64,000 bases of DNA from Psychrobacter cibarius (GCA_030686115.1 CP131612.1:1550001-1614000), one strand, 5' to 3'. Shown: positions 35,698 to 44,924, counted from the stretch's first letter. Made by a program: numbers and translations. Notes: generated from the sequence alone by a model not told the origin.

Positions 35698-36631
35698 TCA
35701 ATTTTCAAGGGATGAGATATGGGCGGCTGCCAAACTTATATGGGAGAACACACCCGAAATAACCGACCGAGAATTACTGGACCAGCTACAAACAACCTAT
35801 GGGGATAATGCACCAAAGTCTAGTGGTTCGGTAAGCAAAAGGCGAAGAAAGGAAGCATGGACGAAGCAAAGCCTCGTTAAATCGCCTAAAAATATCCTCA
35901 AAACACAGGAAGAGGACGCAGGAAGCAAGCAATCTAGGAAGCAGGAATCGCAAAATAATACTTTGATTCCCTCAAAAACCAATAAAGCACAAAACAGGGA
36001 ATCAGAGGAGGAATTGGAAGCAGCAGGAAGCAAGATTAGTGAAATAGCCGACAATGTAGTGATTGATGCCAAAGGCCGCGCCGCTATCATTGTAAAGACT
36101 CGGCGTAGGTACGCTAATTTAGGTAAGTTATTTGATCAGGCGCTTGATATCACGTTGAGTATCCCTGATTTGGTAGATGAAGCGGATCGGATAGAGCAAG
36201 AGGCGCTGGCAGGTAATTACGGTGCTGATTTTGAAATAGGCGAAAACGCTAAAAATGAGCCAACAGCAGAGGTTGAGGCCGCCGCGCAAAAGGTACAAAA
36301 GGCCATGGTTCTAAGTAAAGCCTTGACTGAAACTACTACCAGTTTGGCTATGGCGCTTAAAACCATATCAGAAGTTGAAATGCCGTTATGCGGGATCACA
36401 GCGGACGACTTCAAACAATCAGATCAAGACCGCCGTTTGGGTGCATTGGCGGCGCTTGGTGATATTGATAAGAAAGAGCGTGAAGCACGCGAACGACTGA
36501 AACCAGAGTTACATGAGCGTTTAAAACGGATCAAGGAAGCTGAAGCAAGCGCTGATTTTGGCCTTGATGATGAGGGTAATGAGGGCGGCGCCAATGACAT
36601 TGATGAGGTAGATTATACAGACGTTGATTAA
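35690..36631 (+). CDS. Putative terminase small subunit / DNA-binding protein
   Basis: A 313-aa protein; GTG 35690 is chosen (GGGGG seven bases upstream) over TTG 35684. Residues 5-60 look like a helix-turn-helix (WAAAKLIWENTPEITDRELLDQLQTTYGDNAPKSSGSVSKRRRKEAW), a layout common in small terminases. A polar, charged linker follows, then a helical region, probably coiled coil (residues 160-290), and an acidic Asp/Glu-rich tail. Size and composition fit a small terminase, but the large subunit is 9 kb away, so the call stays tentative. Confidence 0.5.
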   Translation: MSNQFSRDEIWAAAKLIWENTPEITDRELLDQLQTTYGDNAPKSSGSVSKRRRKEAWTKQSLVKSPKNILKTQEEDAGSKQSRKQESQNNTLIPSKTNKAQNRESEEELEAAGSKISEIADNVVIDAKGRAAIIVKTRRRYANLGKLFDQALDITLSIPDLVDEADRIEQEALAGNYGADFEIGENAKNEPTAEVEAAAQKVQKAMVLSKALTETTTSLAMALKTISEVEMPLCGITADDFKQSDQDRRLGALAALGDIDKKEREARERLKPELHERLKRIKEAEASADFGLDDEGNEGGANDIDEVDYTDVD

Positions 36632-36654
36632 GGAAGTTCTAAATTGGACCAGTA

Positions 36655-36694
36655 GGAACACCAAGACCGCCGTATCGCTTAGCAGTGCCATAAT
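36655..36694 (+). promoter_or_regulatory. Late promoter A (GGAACACC + CATAAT)
   Basis: GGAACACC at 36655 is followed by CATAAT whose first base is 34 nt downstream (36689-36694), 33 nt before the ATG of the tape-measure gene. Same architecture as the other five late sites. Confidence 0.6.
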
Positions 36695-36727
36695 CTAATG
36701 ACCGAATTATCAAATAAGGCATAGATC

Positions 36728-39088
36728 ATGACATACCTAAACTATGATGCTGGCGGCTTTATCGTTGGCGTTAATAAAATGAGCGATGGTATCGACCGTG
36801 TGCACGATGACACGCAAGAGATCATCCAAATATTAAAGAGCCAAAATCAAATTGCTAATACGCGTATGACTGAGCTAACAAGGGCGGTGAGAAAGTCCAC
36901 CTATCAAGCCAGCAGTCAGAGCAGCGTTAACAGCAACCGAGAACGCGCCGCCAGTGGCCGCACCTCATCCTCAAGTCGCATTACTGGTGAACCCGCCAGC
37001 ATAACCCGCCGTGCACCAAATGCCAGCCAGCGCACGCAATCAAACAGCAATACTCAAAACATCGGTAATCAGGCTCGTGCCGCAAGACGCAACCAACGTG
37101 GTGATCAGGCAGGTGGCGATACCGTACCGATCAGCCGTGACAGTGCCAATGCCAGCAGTCGAACGCGCAGTCCTAACAGGGATACCCGCGCCAGCACAGA
37201 CGCAGCAGGGCGCGAACGTGACGCAAGAGGCCGTTTCACTGGGGGCAGTAGCTCAGCGTCCGAAAACGAGCGTAAAAAGCTGGGTTTTGGCTCATTAAGT
37301 GGTGGCCGTAGTGATACCAGTGGCATTGATCCATTGTTCGATAGTTTTAGAGAGGCAAAAGATCTTTTATCCCCAATTAGCGGCATTGGAAAGCTGGCAG
37401 GTCGCGGGGTTAAATTTAGCGTATCAAAATTAAAGGCGATGAAGCGGCGGGAACCGTTGCCAAACGATCAATCACGCCATAACAACGAAAATGAAAAACT
37501 ACTGGATAAGATACTAAAAGCCATTAGAAAACAGCGTGGTAATGGTGGCGGCGGTGGTTTACTTGGCGGCTTGCTTGGCGGCGGTGGCCGTGGTCGTGGC
37601 GGCGGCCTTAAAAACCTATTTAAGAAAATGGGCGGCCTAAAAATGCTAGGGGTGCTTAGCGCGGTCGCTGGCACAGCTGGTCTTGCTATGGACTGGGATA
37701 GCCTCGATCATCAAGGCAAATCAGAGGGTGTGGGTAGGCTGGCGGGTGCGGGTGCTGGCGCGGTCATAGGCGCTACTGTTGGATCGGTCGTGCCAGTGGT
37801 CGGCACAGCTGTTGGCGCAGTCGTTGGTGGCTGGCTTGGCAGTGAGGGCGGCGAATGGCTTGGCGGCGTTGCATCGCCTTATATTGAGAGTTGGACGAGT
37901 GCTATTACCGCTTATAACTTGCCAGCGAAAATGAGTGACACATGGAACGAGGGTATCAAGCCGTTTTTTACCACCATGGCTGGCGCGGCTCGTAACTTCT
38001 ATGAAAACTCGTTGTCAACAGTCTCAGCCGCAATCGACAATGTTGGTAACTTTATTGATGGTGGTATGGACGGCATAACGTCAACCAATGCGGGAGCAAA
38101 TGGAGCAACCGCCGCCAATTTATCCGAAAAGCAAAACAAAAATCAAATGATGGTGTATGAATCATTTAGAAATGCTGGCTTGTCAGATGGTCAAGCAAGA
38201 GCTATGACGGCAGAGGTTGGACGCGAAAACGGCTATCAAGACAAATACCTGTTTGGTGGACACAGTGACCCCGCTAACAACGAATACAATTTAGGTATGT
38301 TCTCATGGCAAAAAGAACGCGGTAAAAAGCTGTATAAGCACTTAAACTCTAAAGGCATGGTTAAGAATGGCAAGATTATACAGTCACAAGAGGCGTTGAA
38401 CGAGCAAGCCAAATTTGCCGTTAATGAAATCAACACAGACCCTAGTTATAGTCGGACTAAGAAAGAGTTTTTAAATAAGCCTAATGTGTCCTATGGAAAA
38501 GCCAATGAAGTTTTAGGCCGTAACTACATACGCTGGCGCTATGATGATCCTAAGTACGCAGAACACCACCAGTACAGAGATCAGTATAAAGCGGCAATCG
38601 ATAAGCAGCTAAAGCCCATTGAAGACACCACTATCATTGACGAGGCTAAAGCAAAGACTGGTAAGATTGCTCAAAACGTTAAGGATGCTGTCACGCAAAA
38701 ACAGCAAGCAAGCAAGGAGGTTAAAGGTTCGCTGGCAAATAAGGCTAAAAATAATAGCAGTGCGCTTGGCGTTGAGGTTGGTAAGATGACACCCAACAGA
38801 GGCGGCGCTGGTGACGTTAAGAGCAACTTTAGCGACAACACACCAATGATCTTTAATTCGAGCACGCCAGCTGGCAAGGATCTTGGTTACGCCCCCGCGC
38901 ATTTTCCATCAACGCCTATGTTAAGCGTGCCTAACATGCCAAAAATCAAACAGCGCCTTGATAGTGGCGGGAATAGCAAGCCGATCATGATACAGAGCAG
39001 CAATGACAGCATTAACCAAAACGTGTCAGATCGCAGCTTGGCACACGCTATCACTGGTGGGTTAGGCCAACAACGCCAGTGGGGATGA
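36728..39088 (+). CDS. Tape-measure-like tail protein with tail lysozyme domain
   Basis: A 786-aa virion protein. The N-terminal 40 residues are helical. Residues about 55-190 are Ser/Arg/Thr-rich and disordered, with a Gly-rich run near 275-300 (GNGGGGGLLGGLLGGGGRGRGGG). Then comes a hydrophobic, Gly/Ala-rich membrane-active stretch (VGRLAGAGAGAVIGATVGSVVPVVGTAVGAVVGGWLG). The region about 470-600 is a phage tail lysozyme: RNAGLSDGQARAMTAEVGRENG, then YNLGMFSWQ, with Glu as the probable catalytic acid. It would span the tail and locally cut peptidoglycan during DNA entry. It is shorter than most tape measures, so an internal injection protein is the alternative. Confidence 0.72.
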   Translation: MTYLNYDAGGFIVGVNKMSDGIDRVHDDTQEIIQILKSQNQIANTRMTELTRAVRKSTYQASSQSSVNSNRERAASGRTSSSSRITGEPASITRRAPNASQRTQSNSNTQNIGNQARAARRNQRGDQAGGDTVPISRDSANASSRTRSPNRDTRASTDAAGRERDARGRFTGGSSSASENERKKLGFGSLSGGRSDTSGIDPLFDSFREAKDLLSPISGIGKLAGRGVKFSVSKLKAMKRREPLPNDQSRHNNENEKLLDKILKAIRKQRGNGGGGGLLGGLLGGGGRGRGGGLKNLFKKMGGLKMLGVLSAVAGTAGLAMDWDSLDHQGKSEGVGRLAGAGAGAVIGATVGSVVPVVGTAVGAVVGGWLGSEGGEWLGGVASPYIESWTSAITAYNLPAKMSDTWNEGIKPFFTTMAGAARNFYENSLSTVSAAIDNVGNFIDGGMDGITSTNAGANGATAANLSEKQNKNQMMVYESFRNAGLSDGQARAMTAEVGRENGYQDKYLFGGHSDPANNEYNLGMFSWQKERGKKLYKHLNSKGMVKNGKIIQSQEALNEQAKFAVNEINTDPSYSRTKKEFLNKPNVSYGKANEVLGRNYIRWRYDDPKYAEHHQYRDQYKAAIDKQLKPIEDTTIIDEAKAKTGKIAQNVKDAVTQKQQASKEVKGSLANKAKNNSSALGVEVGKMTPNRGGAGDVKSNFSDNTPMIFNSSTPAGKDLGYAPAHFPSTPMLSVPNMPKIKQRLDSGGNSKPIMIQSSNDSINQNVSDRSLAHAITGGLGQQRQWG

Positions 39089-39118
39089 TTGAATAGGGAC
39101 AACGAGTTGTTACAGGCA

Positions 39119-39262
39119 ATGTTACAATCGACATTTGTTAAATTAGGGGTGGTTATGCAGTTGCAAACAATTTTGAGAAGCGCTAGCTTATCAGATGCAC
39201 AATCACGTACTATCAAAACAGCAATGATAAAACTTTTCAAAATCTATCGGACAGAGGCTTAG
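39119..39262 (+). CDS. Small hypothetical ORF after the tape-measure gene
   Basis: A 47-aa frame (MLQSTFVKLGVVMQLQTILRS…) ends at 39262 and is in frame with the preceding gene after its stop. Codons MQLQTIL at 39154 recur as MQLQTGL at 39266, the latter followed by a short frame that stops. This looks like a duplicated small phage gene whose second copy was truncated where the AT-rich cargo begins. No function known. Confidence 0.35.
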   Translation: MLQSTFVKLGVVMQLQTILRSASLSDAQSRTIKTAMIKLFKIYRTEA

Positions 39263-39436
39263 CACATGCAATTACAGACAGGACTGGGGAAGGTATGTAT
39301 TATAGATAGTGTTTTTCTAGAATACCTTATATAGCATCAAGCGTTTTGCCAAAGTAGTTACAGGTTTCAATATAGATAATGGAACCCAAACTTTCGATAA
39401 ATACGTCAAATTAAATAGAATTAATTGGAGGGTGCA
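39263..39436. other. AT-rich junction before the HEXXH cargo gene
   Basis: Holds the truncated MQLQTGL frame (39266-39331) and then AT-rich sequence with GATAATGGAACC near 39380. Base composition drops sharply relative to the phage genes to the left, marking the left edge of the cargo block. No other gene is supported. Confidence 0.4.
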
Positions 39437-40774
39437 ATGAGCAGAAAAATTTTTAACAAACAAAACGTTGGTAGCTATGATTTTCTTACTCAATTAATTG
39501 AAATAGATACTGGTTTATTTAAAAAGACAACCGAGCAAGCAGGAGAAATAATAAATACAGAAGAGGTAGAAGAATTAGAAGGCAATGATTTAGAAATATA
39601 CAAGACGTATGTCCATGAAACGACACACTTTTTAGATTCTACTACTACCCTTTGGGGACTACAATATAGTATAAGGTTAAATAGGTGGTTTAAATATCAA
39701 AATGAACAAACTTTAGAAGTTTTAGCTATTAACGATGCGGAAATTACATTACATAATTTTGACTACGATGAGGGAGGAGAGGATGATAAGTTTTCAAAAA
39801 TAAATTACTCTCTAAGATATGACGAAAAAATTGGTGTTTTTATTAAAATTTGTTATTTGGATGAGTTTGGAAATTTACTGTATTCAAGTCCACTCTCAAT
39901 GTTAGCGTTACTAGAAGGTCATGCGTATGCAAAAGAATTACTTATACCGATAGAGAATTGTAAGAGACAGAATGACTTAGTGGAGTTATCCATATTAAAA
40001 AGAACTAATAAAGAAAATATTCTAAAACTTAATTCATGTGAATATATAACTTATTTAGCTTTAGCAATGCAAATGATGCCTAAGATTGATGTTGATATTC
40101 ACTTAAATCTATTATGTAAAATTTTTGAATTTTGTTTAGATATTCCATCATTGTATTTCGCCCAGGTCCCTAGTTATTTATTTGAAATGGCATTTGAAAA
40201 TGTAGATAAAGAGCTTATTGCTCAATTAAAAATGGAGTTCAACCGTAGTCAAAATAGACATGTATTAGCTTTGCTAATTTTATTTGATATTCTAAATAAA
40301 ATTCACAATAATATTATTATTCTGGATTGTAAATTTACAGAAAATATCGACAATCTAATATTAGAAATTTTTAATTACTCTAACGAGCCTGTAGAAGAAT
40401 TACTACAATCAATAAAAATTCATTGGCAGATTGAATTAAAGCTTGATATAGATATATTGAGTAGTTTGGATGCTAAGCTCCCATTACTTATGGCACAACA
40501 AAGAATTATTTTAGGTTGGGGGTACGAGAGTCATACAAAATATGATCTACCTGATATCTGCGTTAATGAGGACGAACTACTATCCTTTAATCGGCGTTTA
40601 GATTTTGATATTAAAAAACATTTTTATGAAGTGGATGAGAAAAATAAAGTTTTAAAGTCTGAGATTAGTTCTTATGGGGCTCAAAGGCAACATCCAACTC
40701 CTGATTTTAGCTATGGTTTTTTGGAATGGATGAAAGAACACCCAATGGGTGGAATTTACTATCACAATGAGTAG
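39437..40774 (+). CDS. HEXXH zincin-like cargo protein, unknown target
   Basis: A 445-aa protein from the ATG at 39437, which is preceded by GGAGGGTGCA. It contains YVHETTHFLD, an exact HEXXH (His60, Glu61, His64), and 95 residues later LLEGHAYAKELL, where Glu160 could be the third zinc ligand of a gluzincin-type site (EGHA motif). The rest is helical and Leu/Ile/Asn-rich. It has no signal peptide, so it should act in the cytoplasm. Its strongly AT-rich codon use differs from the flanking phage genes, pointing to transfer as a cargo gene. Family not recognised; possible roles are defence or toxin. Confidence 0.65.
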   Translation: MSRKIFNKQNVGSYDFLTQLIEIDTGLFKKTTEQAGEIINTEEVEELEGNDLEIYKTYVHETTHFLDSTTTLWGLQYSIRLNRWFKYQNEQTLEVLAINDAEITLHNFDYDEGGEDDKFSKINYSLRYDEKIGVFIKICYLDEFGNLLYSSPLSMLALLEGHAYAKELLIPIENCKRQNDLVELSILKRTNKENILKLNSCEYITYLALAMQMMPKIDVDIHLNLLCKIFEFCLDIPSLYFAQVPSYLFEMAFENVDKELIAQLKMEFNRSQNRHVLALLILFDILNKIHNNIIILDCKFTENIDNLILEIFNYSNEPVEELLQSIKIHWQIELKLDIDILSSLDAKLPLLMAQQRIILGWGYESHTKYDLPDICVNEDELLSFNRRLDFDIKKHFYEVDEKNKVLKSEISSYGAQRQHPTPDFSYGFLEWMKEHPMGGIYYHNE

Positions 40775-40852
40775 GCTTTATGAATTGAAGGATGACATTT
40801 AATTGCTATAATGAGTTTCTCACACAAAAATAATTTCATTGAGCTTCAGTTC

Positions 40853-40880
40853 AACCCACCTTTTAAAAGGTGGGTTTTTT
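40853..40880. terminator. Bidirectional terminator between cargo genes
   Basis: AACCCACCTTTTAAAAGGTGGGTT is a perfect palindrome, followed by T-run (plus) and preceded by a weaker A-rich side. It lies between the ends of the HEXXH gene (+) and the RHH gene (-). Confidence 0.8.
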
Positions 40881-40885
40881 ATTGC

Positions 40886-41317
40886 TTACTTACCAACAGG
40901 ATAGCTATACCAAATACGAATACCATAAAGGACTTCTTGATCTTTTCTATGTATCTTTTGGGTTCGGCTTTTAAACTCAAAACTAATTAGTTCATGGCTT
41001 GGGTAATCATTAAAAAAGTCACTCATATACTTTGAACAAGCCATTCGGACCTTTTCATTATGACTTATAAAACTATCACTGTCTTCGAGCTCAAGGTGGG
41101 TCGGATGCCATTCTGTAAAGATAATTTTTCGACTCAATTTCTTCAATGAAGTAAGCCCTTGGTTTATCAAAACAAGCAAAGCTGTATTGAAAGAGGCAAC
41201 GTCCTCCTCAGCGGCGTAGTCAGCTACAGCCTTATGTAGAGTAGGTGTCAGTCTAATTTGACTGCGCTTCCAGGTATCTTGTGATTGTAATAATTCTGAC
41301 TCTAATAAATACGTCAT
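40886..41317 (-). CDS. RHH-like small protein in the cargo block
   Basis: A 143-aa protein. Residues 17-55 (RSQIRLTPTLHKAVADYAAEEDVASFNTALLVLINQGL) look like a ribbon-helix-helix: a strand with alternating polar residues, then two helices. The C-terminal part, with FTEWHPTHLELEDSDSFISHNEKVRMACSKYM and RIWYSYPVGK, is a separate mixed domain I cannot name. It is the only minus-strand gene between the HEXXH gene and the lipoprotein. Tandem TGTCA sequences upstream at 41.36-41.41 kb could be its own operator. Confidence 0.55.
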   Translation of the reverse strand: MTYLLESELLQSQDTWKRSQIRLTPTLHKAVADYAAEEDVASFNTALLVLINQGLTSLKKLSRKIIFTEWHPTHLELEDSDSFISHNEKVRMACSKYMSDFFNDYPSHELISFEFKSRTQKIHRKDQEVLYGIRIWYSYPVGK

Positions 41318-41357
41318 TGTTACATCCTGTAATTTAAAATATTGGTTGACATCAATT

Positions 41358-41406
41358 ATAGTGTCATGACAATAATATTGTCAACGACATTATTTTTAGT
41401 GTCATG
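41358..41406. promoter_or_regulatory. TGTCA/TGACA repeats upstream of the RHH gene
   Basis: GTGTCATGACA, ATTGTCAACGACATT and GTGTCATG lie within 50 bp, giving repeated TGTCA in both orientations with about 16-nt spacing. RHH proteins often bind such closely spaced short repeats, so this may be the RHH operator. Inference. Confidence 0.45.
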
Positions 41407-41558
41407 GGTTTAGATGTAAAATCTCGTAGATATCTTTTGAAAGCTGGGTAAGAGGTTATTAATTCAAACTATAAATAGCATTTCCGCTTAAAAGTCGATT
41501 ATTATTCATTTTAACGGTGATACAATCAATAAAAATTCACCGTCATCAAGGATATTGC

Positions 41559-42536
41559 ATGTCTATTACCAAATCTCTACTGCTGATACTGTTTTCTGCG
41601 GTATTAATCACTGCGTGCGATTCATCACTTGATACATCGGATGACACTGAGGGTGCAGCCGCGAAGGAAAATCTGGTTGAGGCGACTGGAAATCCTTGTT
41701 TAGAGCCTTGGGCCATTGACAGAATGAAAGAGCATATCAAGGAACGAGCAGAAGAGGTAATTAACACTAAATATGGTGCTGGTGTTATTGATACGTCGTT
41801 GCTTTATGACTCAGAGATATCCTTTGACTATATTTCACAGCCCACCACTCTTGAAAATGGAGATTTGTCTTGCTCAGCAGAGGTGAATGTATCCTATTTA
41901 GGAAATGCGAATTCAGCAGATGATCTAGCGGTTATGTATAGTAAATTGGTCAATAGTAATATTGGGTACAACTCCAATCCTTTTGCTAATGTTTATAGTG
42001 GTTATGACATCAAGCTAGAGCTGGCAAGTATGGGTATTAGTGAATTTAATATTAATGAGTTCAATGATATTTCAGGTAATACATTTTCAACTAAAATGGA
42101 TTATCAGCTGAAAAAAACGTATTCAGAAACTGGAGAGGAACAACAAAGTTATGAAGCGGGTATTGGTAAACCAGCTGCGATGCTTGCAACGATAGCGCTA
42201 TTAGATAAGTTTATACAGAGAAATAAGAAATCTGATAATGTTTCAGGTGTTGATAGCATGGAAGGTCAGGCCGTTAAAGCAGATAGTTATTATGAAGATG
42301 AGTATGTAGAAGATTTTGAGGAAGACTCAGCTGTTATTGCTGATCAGACGCAGCAAGCTTCTAATGTAGAAGAGCCTAGAAGCGAAAAGCCTGGTAATGA
42401 AAATCAAAAGGTAGACGATAGAAAGCCAACTAAGGCTGTGACAAGTGCTGACGCAGACGAGGTTGATACTGATATAGATGAAGATAAATACGATACTTCT
42501 TATGTTTATGGTTATGAAGCCGAAAATGTAGAGTAG
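41559..42536 (+). CDS. Acidic lipoprotein in the cargo block
   Basis: A 325-aa exported protein. The start at 41559 has AAGGATATTGC upstream and gives a canonical signal peptide (SLLLILFSAVLITAC, lipobox LITAC); the frame open to 41517 is an extension. The mature part has two folded-looking halves (residues 40-150 and 165-200), then a long Asp/Glu-rich disordered tail (…DSYYEDEYVEDFEEDSAV…, DADEVDTDIDEDKYD). I cannot name the family. It lies directly before late promoter B and may be a surface protein made by the lysogen. Confidence 0.6.
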   Translation: MSITKSLLLILFSAVLITACDSSLDTSDDTEGAAAKENLVEATGNPCLEPWAIDRMKEHIKERAEEVINTKYGAGVIDTSLLYDSEISFDYISQPTTLENGDLSCSAEVNVSYLGNANSADDLAVMYSKLVNSNIGYNSNPFANVYSGYDIKLELASMGISEFNINEFNDISGNTFSTKMDYQLKKTYSETGEEQQSYEAGIGKPAAMLATIALLDKFIQRNKKSDNVSGVDSMEGQAVKADSYYEDEYVEDFEEDSAVIADQTQQASNVEEPRSEKPGNENQKVDDRKPTKAVTSADADEVDTDIDEDKYDTSYVYGYEAENVE

Positions 42537-42567
42537 GAAAGCTAGAAATAGTACGAAGCCAGTCAGA

Positions 42568-42642
42568 GGAACACCCCACAAGCCAGCCCCTCAGTGCCCC
42601 TTAAACTAGACGTATTCACTACGTTTATTTAAGGGGCATTTT
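42568..42642 (+). promoter_or_regulatory. Late promoter B nested in a terminator hairpin
   Basis: GGAACACCCC (42568-42577) is followed 34 nt on by the -10 TAAACT (42602-42607), which lies in the 5' arm of the hairpin TGCCCCTTAAA … TTTAAGGGGCATTTTTT (42594-42642). A start about 7 nt past the -10 would fall in the loop, so new transcripts lack the 5' arm while readthrough from upstream forms the full terminator. Confidence 0.65.
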
Positions 42643-42644
42643 TT

Positions 42645-43574
42645 ATGTCAAAAAGAACAGACACAATCACCTACAACCTAGCAGATCGCGGCCGCAAGCA
42701 CGTTGGCGTTGATCGATCGGACATGAACATTCGATCGATGATCGAGCGTATCAACGCACCTGATACGCAAGAGTTGGTTGCCAGCGGCGATCTGTACGGC
42801 TATTACGGCCATGAAATACGCGCACGTTTTGGCATGAACCCGCCTGATGTTTGGGTGAACCCTAAAACTGGCGAAAACATGCGCATCGAGCCAGCCCTAC
42901 GCACAATCGAGCTGACCGCCGACAATGACGGCAATGTCACATCAAGACATGAGTTTTTAGACACCGATACTGGTAAATACTCAGAACGTCTTTACACCAA
43001 TAAGGCTGGCGGGTTTAGCAGCGCCGTTATGCGCAAGCGCGGCGCGTCAGGCAAGTTTGATATCACAGGCTTTTACGGCTTTGATTATGTGCGTCAGCCC
43101 AATTACAACACCAATCGCGGTAACGGCACGTTCGATAGCTTGTTTTGGCTAGATGAAGATGAAGCTGAAATGGCGTTTGACAGCTTGGATCATCTAACCC
43201 CGCAGCAAGCCAGCCACAAGTCAGCGCTGGAAATGGCCATTTTGCACCAGTACGACAGCATTGCCACCGCCAATGAAGCCAACCTGATGATCAGTCATTA
43301 CCAAAACGAGGCAATGAAGTCGCAAGGTGAGCAGATATCCCGCCAAGAGAAGTTGGAGCGACTACGCCAGCGCCGACACGACCGCAAACTAGAGGTTTTT
43401 GACGGCCTGATTTGTCCGTCAGTGTCGTTTGATGAGGCCGTTGCGCAGTGGGATAGCTTCAACATGCAAGGTACGAGTGATCTTGACCTACGCACGACAG
43501 GCGACACCAAACAAGCCAAGGCCGATCAAGAGAGACACCGCCGCGAACGCACCCGCATTTTCAAAGGCCGTTAA
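42645..43574 (+). CDS. Phage virion or assembly protein, unknown
   Basis: A 309-aa protein I cannot assign, encoded at the start of a late operon. The N-terminal half is beta-rich with a run of aromatic Gly residues (GFYGFDYVRQPNYNTNRGNGTFDSLFWLDEDEAEMAFDSL). The C-terminal third is a charged helix (EQISRQEKLERLRQRRHDRKLEVFD), and the last residues are basic. Its size, position in front of HIT and terminase genes and polar character fit a capsid-assembly or structural protein. The ATG at 42645 follows a leader of about 30 nt from the nested promoter. Confidence 0.55.
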   Translation: MSKRTDTITYNLADRGRKHVGVDRSDMNIRSMIERINAPDTQELVASGDLYGYYGHEIRARFGMNPPDVWVNPKTGENMRIEPALRTIELTADNDGNVTSRHEFLDTDTGKYSERLYTNKAGGFSSAVMRKRGASGKFDITGFYGFDYVRQPNYNTNRGNGTFDSLFWLDEDEAEMAFDSLDHLTPQQASHKSALEMAILHQYDSIATANEANLMISHYQNEAMKSQGEQISRQEKLERLRQRRHDRKLEVFDGLICPSVSFDEAVAQWDSFNMQGTSDLDLRTTGDTKQAKADQERHRRERTRIFKGR

Positions 43575-43583
43575 GGGGTAGGT

Positions 43584-44012
43584 ATGAGCCAATATCATAA
43601 AAATGGGTGTGTGTTTTGTGATCACTCAAAAATACAGGCTGGCGATATAAGAGAGCACCATTTGCGGGGTGTTGATTTTCTGTCTTTTACGCCGCTTAAC
43701 CCTATAGCGCTAGGGCACTTGGTGGTTATACCAGTGCCACACGTTGACGATGCCAGCGCCGCGCCTGATATCACTGGCGCGACATTCGAGCTTGCCTCCA
43801 TGATCGCCAAAGATCGCGGACTGGATAGCTACAACTTGATTGTGAATAAGGGCGCTTATGCAGATCAGACGGTTTTTCATTTACACGTACACATTATTCC
43901 GCGCTTCAAGGGCGATGAAACCATCACCGTTTGGAATACAAACGAGGCGTTACAAGGACGATCAGAATTTACCGATCGCCGCGATCGTCCAGCTATTTTC
44001 AGACGCACTTAG
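43584..44012 (+). CDS. HIT-family nucleotide hydrolase in the late operon
   Basis: A 142-aa HIT (histidine triad) protein. The catalytic motif is HLHVHI (His99, His101, His103) followed by IPRFKGD; the N-terminal part has CVFCDH, which usually binds zinc, and LGHLVVIPVPHVDD. HIT enzymes hydrolyse dinucleoside polyphosphates or nucleotide-phosphoramidates. Finding one between two late virion genes is unusual, and it may change nucleotide signalling or repair adenylylated DNA ends during infection. ATG is nine bases after the stop of the previous gene with AAGGGGT upstream. Confidence 0.85.
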   Translation: MSQYHKNGCVFCDHSKIQAGDIREHHLRGVDFLSFTPLNPIALGHLVVIPVPHVDDASAAPDITGATFELASMIAKDRGLDSYNLIVNKGAYADQTVFHLHVHIIPRFKGDETITVWNTNEALQGRSEFTDRRDRPAIFRRT

Positions 44013-44021
44013 GAGATTATT

Positions 44022-44924
44022 TTGAGCAAGGTTAGCCGTTTGTTATCCCCGCTGGAGTCAATACAGAACGCATGGGGGTTAAAACTAAGGGATTTTCGCC
44101 AGTGGTGCACGCCAGCTGGCCAGCAATCCATTAGAGACTGGAAAACGCGCCGCGTTGAGGGCGCTATCATCGTGGCCAAAGGCAGCATGGTTGATGATGT
44201 TGAAAAAATGCTAAAGGCCGTCCAGCAGAACGAAAACGCCGAGGCCATGGGTGATACGACCAATTCAGGCACGTCAGTAAACCTACCATTCATGGTGACA
44301 GCAATCAGCGCCATTGAGTCGCCACCTGAGCGTGAAGTGGTTATTGGTTCCCCAACATGGCAAAACGTGGTGATCCCAAGTGATCCATTACAACGCGTGG
44401 TACAGGCAAGAACGGCTGCCGTGTCTTATCGATGCCAAATTGCCTTTTTTGCGCCTGATCCTCACGCGGCCTCATCGATCGCTAACCAGTTTGTTAACTT
44501 TTGGAAGCATGAGCGCAAGCGCGGTATTGATGTTTTTTATGAGCTTGGTTTTGCTGGCGAGTCGATCATCAAGGACAAGTGGAATTTTAGAGTGGTAGAA
44601 AACACGCTTTACCCTGATAAGGCAGACGTAGGTATTGAGACTGTGCACGCCGTGACGGTTGATTGCATCGTGGTAGGTGCTGAGCCAAACGTGGTGGGGT
44701 TAGGCGGCTTTGATGACGACATTACCGATACTGGCGAACCTGACGGCAGCATACCGCCAAACTTGCCACCAGTGGGCGGCCACCGTGACCCGCCTGACAA
44801 GCTAAACAGTTTTGTGATTGAAGCGGACGTGATCGAGCGTAAAGCCAACAGGCACACCCGCGTAACAGCCGATCCGCTTACTGGCGAGATCAACCAATAC
44901 GACATTAAGGATGACACGCCATGA
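44022..44924 (+). CDS. Hypothetical late phage structural protein
   Basis: A 300-aa protein, TTG start at 44022 with AGGAG eight bases upstream. Not recognised. It appears to consist of an N-terminal helical part (LESIQNAWGLKLRDFRQWCTPAGQQSIRDWKTRRVEGAIIV), a beta-rich middle (VIPSDPLQRVVQARTAAVSYRCQIAFFAPDPHAASSIANQFVNFWKHERKRG) and a Pro/Gly-rich loop (GSIPPNLPPVGGHRDPPD). The pattern of a segment that reads like a tail-completion or connector protein is suggestive only. It overlaps the next gene by 4 bp. Confidence 0.5.
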   Translation: MSKVSRLLSPLESIQNAWGLKLRDFRQWCTPAGQQSIRDWKTRRVEGAIIVAKGSMVDDVEKMLKAVQQNENAEAMGDTTNSGTSVNLPFMVTAISAIESPPEREVVIGSPTWQNVVIPSDPLQRVVQARTAAVSYRCQIAFFAPDPHAASSIANQFVNFWKHERKRGIDVFYELGFAGESIIKDKWNFRVVENTLYPDKADVGIETVHAVTVDCIVVGAEPNVVGLGGFDDDITDTGEPDGSIPPNLPPVGGHRDPPDKLNSFVIEADVIERKANRHTRVTADPLTGEINQYDIKDDTP

